Source: Bathymodiolus brooksi
Lineage: Eukaryota; Mollusca; Bivalvia; Mytilida; Modiolidae
Assembly: GCA_963680875.1 (NCBI GenBank)
Contig: OY804578.1
Location: 100,717,689-100,781,688, forward strand
DNA length: 64,000 nt
Direction: 5' to 3'
Of the stretch, positions 60,701 through 64,000 are shown piece after piece (position 1 is the first letter of the stretch; every line of letters starts with the position of its first letter). The notes below the pieces were generated by a model. The model saw only the letters and a program-made list of their open reading frames with translations, made no database searches and was not told the DNA's origin. Both the position numbers and the translations under genes were made by a program.

Positions 60701-63700
60701 ATGTTTGTCCGACCAGCAGAAAACTTTGCAGAACAGAACATGGTGGCCTACCAACATGGATTTGACATTTATTTTACTGTAACAAAGAACATAGACTCCA
60801 GAACAGAACTTAAGGTACATTTTTTGTATATCTATATCAATAATGTAAAATATTTTGACCCATAAGGCAGTGAAGTGGAACCTGTCTAATCCGACACACC
60901 AAGGGACCAGGGAAATGTGTCGGATTGTACAGGATGTCAGAAAACTCAGGTTTTATTTTAGTTAACAGAAATACTTTGGGATTGGAAATTTTTGTCGGAT
61001 GTCCCGCGATATTGGAAAACTCAGGTGTGGGTATATTTTTATATAGTGCAAGTTGCAATCTAATGGAAAGCTTTTGGGTTATGCAACACTCAAGCTGTTC
61101 TGGTGTGACATCGATGATCCCAGGAATGTTAAAAATTGGTTGAATAAGACAGATGATTTCAAAATTATTTCAAAATGTATTACATGAAGAAATAAAACTA
61201 AGATAACATATATACAAGTTATTGCGGAATCGAGGTAATCACTAAAGCTAGCTGTGGAACCGTAACTCTTTTGGTCAGATACAGGACAAAATTATTTTAG
61301 AATGCATTAATGAGGAAATAAAACTAATAAAAACATAGATATCTAATTTAATGCACACGACGCATTTCTGGAATAACCTTCATCAGGTACACTTAAAATC
61401 AAAAGATTGGAACTAAGATAACATATATACAACAAGTTATTGCAGAATCGAGGTAACAGTAATCATTAAAGGTAGCTGTGGAACCGTAGTTCTTACCTCA
61501 GTTGGAGTCAGAATTACTCAAGTTTACAAACGGGTGAAATCTGTGCTCTATGGTTAAAAATCATAGTGATTTTTTTTTATGACTATATGTACATGTGATT
61601 GGGACTAAAGGTCGACATCATAATAGTTGATGTCCCTTTTTGCATAAATTACCAGGTATAATTGTACCAAAATTTTAAAACTAATATGTGTATATATCAT
61701 TGGTTTGAGGTGAGAGGGGGTTGTTTGTTTTGTTGATATTGGTTAAATTGTAGACTTTTATTTTTATAACAATAGAATTATATGGAGGGGGCCGTCATGG
61801 TCGTGAACGTATGGTAGCAGTTGGATTTACAACTACCTGTGCAATCAGTGCCTATCACCACTAAAGTTGTGAGTTCGAACACCCTGTTCATGGTGAGGTG
61901 TACTTGATACAACATTATGTGATAAAGTTTATCATTGACTTGCAACATGTTGGTAATTTTCTCCAGGCACTCGGGTTTCCTCCACCAATAAAACTGACCA
62001 CTATGATATAACTGAGATATTGTTGAAAGTGGCGTTAAGCACCCTAACCCTAACCCTAATTATATGGATTTTGTATCTTTTAGGTTTGGTATGCCACACC
62101 TTATGCTAGAAGATTTGGACTTCAGACTCTAGAAATTACTCAACAGGATATAGATGGTATGAATAAGATAGCAATTAAATCTAATTTTTGTGTGAATGAC
62201 ATGTTTCTGAAATAACCTTCATCTCGTATGCTAATTGTCAAAAACCAAAGGGTCTAAAAAGGATAGGCCAAGGTTATGTATGTCTGAGGGAGGCCAAGGT
62301 TATGTATGTCTGAAGGAGGCCAAGGTTATGTATGTCTGAGGGAGGCCAATGTTATGTATGTCTGAGGGAGGCTAAGGTTATGTATGTCTGAGGGAGGCTA
62401 AGGTTATGTATGTCTGAGGGAGGCTAAGGTTATGTATGTCTGAGGGAGGCCAAGGTTATGTATGTCTGAGGGAGGCTAAGGTTATGTATGTCTGAGGGAG
62501 GCCAAGGTTATGTATGTCTGAGGGAGGCTAAGGTTATGTATGTCTGAGGGAGGCTAAGGTTATGTATGTCTGAGGGAGGCTAAGGTTATGTATGTCTGAG
62601 GGAGGCTAAGGTTATGTATGTCTGAGGGAGGCCAAGGTTATGTATGTCTGAGGGAGGCCAAGGTTATGTATGTCTGAGGGAGGCCAAGGTTATGTATGTC
62701 TGAGGGAGGCCAAGGTTATGTATGTCTGAGGGAGACTAAGGTTATGTATGTCTGAGGGAGGCTAAGGTTATGTATGTCTGAGGGAGACTAAGGTTATGTA
62801 TGTCTGAGGGAGGCCAAGGTTATGTATGTCTGAGGGAGGCCAAGGTTATGTATGTCTGAGGGAGGCCAAGGTTATGTATGTCTGAGGGAGGCCAAGGTTA
62901 TGTACGTCTGAGGGAGACTAAGGTTATGTATGTCTGAGGGAGGCTAAGGTTATGTATGTCTGAGGGAGACTTAAATGTAACATTAAAGGGTGAATAGAAA
63001 ACCATAAAGTTTATTGCAAAAGTTTGTCATGGAATTATATTATCATTGGTTTCTATAGACAGTTGCTTTCCATACTTGTAGGGGCAGTCGTGTTCGTGAT
63101 CGTATGGTAGTTTGATTTACAATTATCTATGCAATCAGTGCCTATCACCGCTAATTGTGAATTCGAATCTCTCTCAGTTGAGGTGTACTTGATTCAACAT
63201 TATGTGATAAAGTTTGTCAGTGACTTGCGGCAGGTTGGTGGTTTTCTCTGGCCACTCCGGTATCCTCCACCAATAATACTGACTGCTATAATATAGCTAG
63301 AATATTATTGAAAGTGGTGTTAAACCCCATAACCCTAACCTTAACCCATGCTTGTAAAGTTTCCTGTGACTTATGTTTTTAATATGTTTACTCAATGAGC
63401 TATTTCTTCAATTTTATATGGGTTATATAACCTTTTGTTAAAACATACTTCAATAAAATTATTGTAAGGCATCATGAGAGTAAGTTGATTGTAGAATTAA
63501 ATACATGCAGTGATATCGGGAAACTACGATAGTATCCGATTGAAAGTAAGCCTGAAATCAGTTTAATAATTAAAATAGGGAAAAGATTCACACTGAATTA
63601 TAAGAATTAAACGGTTCTTTTCAGGAGTTAATGCATGTGTAAACAGTGCTGATGCACTCACAAACTTTACAGAAACATCTATTCAGTTTGTGAGTGCATC

Positions 63701-64000
63701 TGTACCGTTTACACATGCATGAAGTCCTTACAAGAAGCATTTAATCCTATAATGAATGCGTTGTGATCAAAAATAATGTTTTTTGAAAGTAGATAACTAA
63801 TATGTATTTAAAAAATAAATAAAATGACATTAAATTTAAACTGCATCTTTTTTTTCAGTGCTTGATGAACAAGAATGTAAATACCAATGCTATGAATGTG
63901 CCAAACGGTTCAAGACATCTATTGCTTTACAAAGACATCTCATAACTCATGAACCAGGAGCTCCTCAACCGTCTACTAGTTGTAATGAATCTCAGATTAC
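42546..64000 (+). CDS. PRDM10-like PR/SET zinc-finger protein, 5' part
   Basis: Coding exons: 42546-42775, 43741-43942, 45401-45571, 52831-53059, 55464-55739, 56957-57096, 57715-57811, 58952-59107, 59786-59904, 60635-60814, 62084-62156, 63859-64000 (runs off the window). All junctions are AG/GT with matching phases, giving about 671 codons. The first 450 residues are Ser/Thr/Gln-rich and disordered-looking. Then come a zinc knuckle ([16 protein letters not shown], about 449-464), the PR/SET domain (about 500-620) with [44 protein letters not shown] and [14 protein letters not shown], and the first C2H2 finger (CYECAKRF...HLITH). VLDEQE before that finger fits PRDM10 better than PRDM4 or PRDM15, in my recollection. 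PRDM10 is a nuclear DNA-binding regulator; its PR domain usually lacks strong methyltransferase activity. The remaining fingers lie beyond the window. Confidence 0.85.
43441..43663 (-). mobile_element. V-SINE-like copy with internal deletion
   Basis: Full-length ends, but the stretch between GGAGGAAAC and TTTATAACATA (about 40 bp of the V-like centre) is missing. Confidence 0.8.
43741..43942 (+). CDS. PRDM10-like exon 2 (coding)
   Basis: [20 protein letters not shown] through DSSTLHQ, phase 2 in and 0 out, donor CAG|GTAACT. Confidence 0.85.
44019..44113. repeat. 95-bp direct repeat, first copy
   Basis: ATCTTTGTGATTTTTATG through GTCCCTTACAAACTTT recurs at 44983-45079 with about one difference, roughly 960 bp apart. 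Confidence 0.88.
44118..44395 (+). mobile_element. SINE-B copy, opposite orientation
   Basis: TTAAATTGGTATTTGCTGC, TAAGAGCAAAGACTGATTG, GACATCATCATCATTGT and AACTTGTTCTTAACATGATA are the reverse complement of the family blocks. One unit only. Confidence 0.75.
44483..44750 (+). mobile_element. V-SINE-like copy with a different tail
   Basis: Head GGGCCGTTGTGGCCGCG, B-box-like GAGTTCGAATCTC. The tail is AACCAAACCAAATCAATCAA rather than telomere-like hexamers. Confidence 0.82.
44983..45079. repeat. 95-bp direct repeat, second copy
   Basis: Matches 44019-44113. The SINE-B and V-SINE copies between the two are not duplicated. Confidence 0.88.
45401..45571 (+). CDS. PRDM10-like exon 3 (coding)
   Basis: [20 protein letters not shown] through MLTPVP, phase 0 on both sides. 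The 7.3-kb intron that follows contains the 38-bp satellite. Confidence 0.85.
45968..52199 (+). mobile_element. Element C copy internally expanded by a 38-bp satellite
   Basis: The left part AAAGTTTAAACAGTGATGG and the right part AGACCACGACATATG, TGGAAATCCAGGTCCTG and GGGACAGACACAAAA are two halves of the element seen with one unit at 30056-30220 and 35893-36056. Confidence 0.75.
46046..52134. repeat. 38-bp tandem array, about 160 copies
   Basis: The unit is AACAAGTACCTCTCACCTG plus AACCCATTGAA(A/G)CATAATA. Recurrent variants (GAGCCC, CCTATCACC, CATGATA, AAGAACC and an extra ATA) recur in fixed order, showing higher-order duplication. It lies in the PRDM10-like intron after exon 3. Confidence 0.97.
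52546..52725 (-). mobile_element. V-SINE-like copy, old
   Basis: Recognisable by GACAAAGTTTATCACATAA, ACTGATTGCATAGGTAG and AACTACCACAC. Heavily mutated. Confidence 0.55.
52831..53059 (+). CDS. PRDM10-like exon 4 (coding)
   Basis: [16 protein letters not shown] through EDNDDYVPH, acidic at its end, phase 0 in and 1 out. Its last 48 bp and donor CATG|GTAGGT are part of an 82-bp unit repeated four times downstream. Reading past the first donor meets TAG (GGT AGG TAG). Confidence 0.82.
53012..54170. repeat. 82-bp tandem repeat of the exon 4 end, four units
   Basis: The unit runs from GGGAACCAGATACAAC through the exon end and donor to GTACCAGTTTTTA. GTCCCTCATGG or its variant recurs at 53050, 53952, 54034 and 54116. 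The second unit is split by an 812-bp element. The fourth is the most diverged. Confidence 0.92.
53110..53921. mobile_element. hAT-like MITE splitting the exon-end repeat
   Basis: The left end AAGGATTTATATAGTAAG continues to GGATATGAA and is matched exactly by the inverted right end, a TIR of about 29 bp. GATACAAC flanks both sides (53102-53109 and 53922-53929). Whether the duplication is 7 or 8 bp is ambiguous by one base; CAAGG ends and 8 bp would fit hAT. No transposase is present. Confidence 0.85.
53922..55463. other. Intron after exon 4, remainder
   Basis: After the last repeat units this is AT-rich sequence. A transposon-like block near 54375-54420 (CTATGCCTCATGGCACATAG) and a short SINE fragment near 55100-55165 (GCAGTATTTCAGCTATATC) are the only landmarks. 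Confidence 0.45.
55464..55739 (+). CDS. PRDM10-like exon 5 (coding)
   Basis: [15 protein letters not shown], then a Ser/His/Gln-rich run with repeated SxLSSSQ-like pieces ([18 protein letters not shown]). Phase 1 in and out, donor AATG|GTGAAT. Confidence 0.82.
55740..56956. other. Intron, nothing recognised
   Basis: AT-rich single-copy-looking sequence without SINE, MITE or coding signal. Confidence 0.45.
56957..57096 (+). CDS. PRDM10-like exon 6 (coding)
   Basis: [20 protein letters not shown] through TIMNVS, with an acidic DDQIDDKDD stretch. Phase 1 in, 0 out, donor AGT|GTAAGT, whose neighbourhood is repeated in degenerate form downstream. Confidence 0.85.
57075..57450. repeat. Degenerate array derived from the exon 6 donor region
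   Basis: TGAATGTCAGTGTAAGTATA at the exon end recurs as TTGAATGTCAGTATAAATAT, TTGAACATCAGTTTAAGTAT and CTTGAATGTCTATGTAAAT. These are interleaved with units sharing ACTCTTGGTGACCAGTA and GACCGGTACCAGTA. Spacing is about 64 bp. Later donors are mostly broken. Confidence 0.7.
57715..57811 (+). CDS. PRDM10-like exon 7 (coding)
   Basis: [20 protein letters not shown] through YNVNEI, phase 0 in and 1 out, donor T|GTAAGT. Confidence 0.88.
57931..58108 (+). mobile_element. V-SINE-like copy, 5'-truncated
   Basis: Starts at ACTGATGTTGTGAGTTCG within the head and keeps the V-like centre. It ends GTGGTTAAATACCATTACC. Confidence 0.8.
58418..58622 (+). mobile_element. Element D, single-unit copy
   Basis: ATATCAAATTTAGTGCTCAC, GAATATCCTTC, AAAGCCAAATAATTTTAAAA, CGGCCAAGATCACC and CTGAGGGAGGGGTACC. 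The segment equivalent to the 26-bp unit is present once. Confidence 0.75.
58748..58857 (+). mobile_element. Element D, left half
   Basis: AAAACGTAGATATCAAATC through AAAGCAAATAGTTTTAAAA, then lost. Just upstream, GTGCCGAAGCAC is a short perfect hairpin at 58664-58675. Confidence 0.65.
58952..59107 (+). CDS. PRDM10-like exon 8: zinc knuckle
   Basis: [20 protein letters not shown] carries Cys-X2-Cys and Cys-X2-His. [12 protein letters not shown] follows, the usual lead-in to the PR domain. Two donors six bases apart (59101 and 59107) give the same phase; I chose CAG|GTTAAG. Confidence 0.88.
59786..59904 (+). CDS. PRDM10-like exon 9: PR domain start
   Basis: [20 protein letters not shown], the first conserved PR/SET block. 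Phase 1 in, 0 out. Confidence 0.92.
59926..60135 (+). mobile_element. Element D, single-unit copy
   Basis: Contains ACGACACATTTCTGAAATAA, AAAGCCAAATAATTTAAAAG, CTAAGGTCATCTATGTATG and GAACCTTAGTTTTATTAAT, in family order. Confidence 0.72.
60160..60495 (-). mobile_element. SINE-B, best single-unit reference
   Basis: On the minus strand GGTTGTGTAATGGTTAGCG is a clear tRNA A-box region and CGGTTTGAGCCCCG a B box. Opposite it lie CAGCTATATCATTCATGG and TTAGACCAACACACTTAG. This establishes SINE-B as tRNA-derived. Confidence 0.85.
60635..60814 (+). CDS. PRDM10-like exon 10: PR domain core
   Basis: [18 protein letters not shown] and [16 protein letters not shown], the most diagnostic PR/SET segment. 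Phase 0 on both sides. Confidence 0.95.
60868..61030. mobile_element. MITE-like fragment with TCTAATCCGACA
   Basis: GAACCTGTCTAATCCGACAC and GTGTCGGATTGTACAGG face each other, and GAAAACTCAGG recurs about 70 bp apart. Boundaries are unclear. Confidence 0.45.
61185..61500. repeat. Direct repeat pair plus Element D fragment
   Basis: AACTAAGATAACATATATAC, ATCGAGGTAA and GTGGAACCGTA occur in the same order at about 61196 and 61410. An Element D left half (61318-61412) lies between them. Confidence 0.7.
61787..62060 (+). mobile_element. V-SINE-like copy with telomere-like tail
   Basis: Full length, head GGGGGCCGTCATGGTCGTG. The tail is CACCCTAACCCTAACCCTAA, three telomere-type hexamers. It ends about 23 bp upstream of the exon 11 acceptor. 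Confidence 0.88.
62084..62156 (+). CDS. PRDM10-like exon 11: PR domain end
   Basis: [20 protein letters not shown], completing ELKVWYA. Phase 0 in, 1 out. The 26-bp array begins about 110 bp into the next intron. Confidence 0.9.
62162..62975 (+). mobile_element. Element D copy internally expanded by a 26-bp satellite
   Basis: The left portion (GACATGTTTCTGAAATAACC, CCAAAGGGTCTAAAAAGG) matches Element D copies. At the equivalent of their single CGGCCAAGATCACC segment the 26-bp array starts. The right part of the element is lost. Confidence 0.72.
62267..62970. repeat. 26-bp tandem array, about 27 copies
   Basis: The unit is GCCAAGGTTATGTATGTCTG plus AGGGAG. Variants GCC/GCT/ACT at the start alternate irregularly. 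Confidence 0.96.
63081..63347 (+). mobile_element. V-SINE-like copy
   Basis: Head GGGGCAGTCGTGTTCGTG, eroded B box, V-like centre, tail CCATAACCCTAACCTTAACC. Confidence 0.82.
63623..63728. repeat. Long hairpin upstream of the zinc-finger exon
   Basis: Two 44-bp arms (63623-63666 and 63685-63728) around an 18-nt loop; the core TGCATGTGTAAAC and GATGCACTCACAAACT pairs perfectly. It lies 130 bp before the exon 12 acceptor and matches no other element in the window. Confidence 0.85.
63859..64000 (+). CDS. PRDM10-like exon 12, first C2H2 finger, cut by the window end
   Basis: [18 protein letters not shown] with Cys-X2-Cys-X12-His-X3-His, then a Pro/Ser linker. Still open at 64000. Confidence 0.92.

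Noticed and set aside
62040..62060. Telomere-like CCCTAA repeats as a chromosome end
   Set aside because: They are three hexamers at a SINE tail in the middle of an intron. Other SINE copies end the same way.

Overview
This is a eukaryotic nuclear window, AT-rich and packed with repeats. Long introns with GT-AG borders, tRNA-derived SINEs with a V-domain-like centre, MITEs and a Tx1/L1-type LINE suggest a mollusc, most likely a bivalve. That placement is an inference from the repeat families, not from a species-specific marker.

Two host genes fill most of the window, head to head. (1) Minus strand, 40374 down to 5929: a complete CCDC191-like (KIAA1407) coiled-coil gene. I assembled 17 coding exons by hand. 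All junction phases agree and they sum to 2964 nt (987 codons plus stop). (2) Plus strand, 42546 to beyond 64000: the 5' part of a PRDM10-like transcription factor gene. Twelve coding exons are visible: a long Ser/Thr/Gln-rich N-terminus, a zinc knuckle, the PR/SET domain and the first C2H2 finger. The window ends inside the twelfth exon. About 2.1 kb separates the two putative start codons.

Layout. 1-5928: intergenic or 3' flank with SINEs, a foldback MITE and an old degenerate repeat cluster. 5929-8511: last three CCDC191 exons, with a 476-bp long-TIR element carrying a RecQ-like first exon. 8703-14089: a recent 5.4-kb Tx1/L1-like LINE, antisense in an intron, with a 15-16 bp target-site duplication and frameshifted ORF2. 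14999-20109: about 72 copies of a 71-bp repeat. 20.8-40.4 kb: remaining CCDC191 exons among SINEs, hAT-like MITEs and short arrays. 42.5-64 kb: PRDM10, with a 38-bp array (about 160 copies, 46046-52134) and a 26-bp array (about 27 copies, 62267-62970) in its introns.

The main observation is how the tandem repeats arise. Each of the three large arrays lies inside a copy of a dispersed element, and other copies of the same element in this window carry exactly one unit. A fourth expansion hit a different segment of the same SINE family at 31.1 kb. Separately, three smaller arrays (57, 82 and about 64 bp) begin at an exon's 3' end and multiply its splice donor, in both genes. Together they show repeated local amplification seeded by transposons and by exon borders. 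No prokaryotic, viral or CRISPR-like system was seen.
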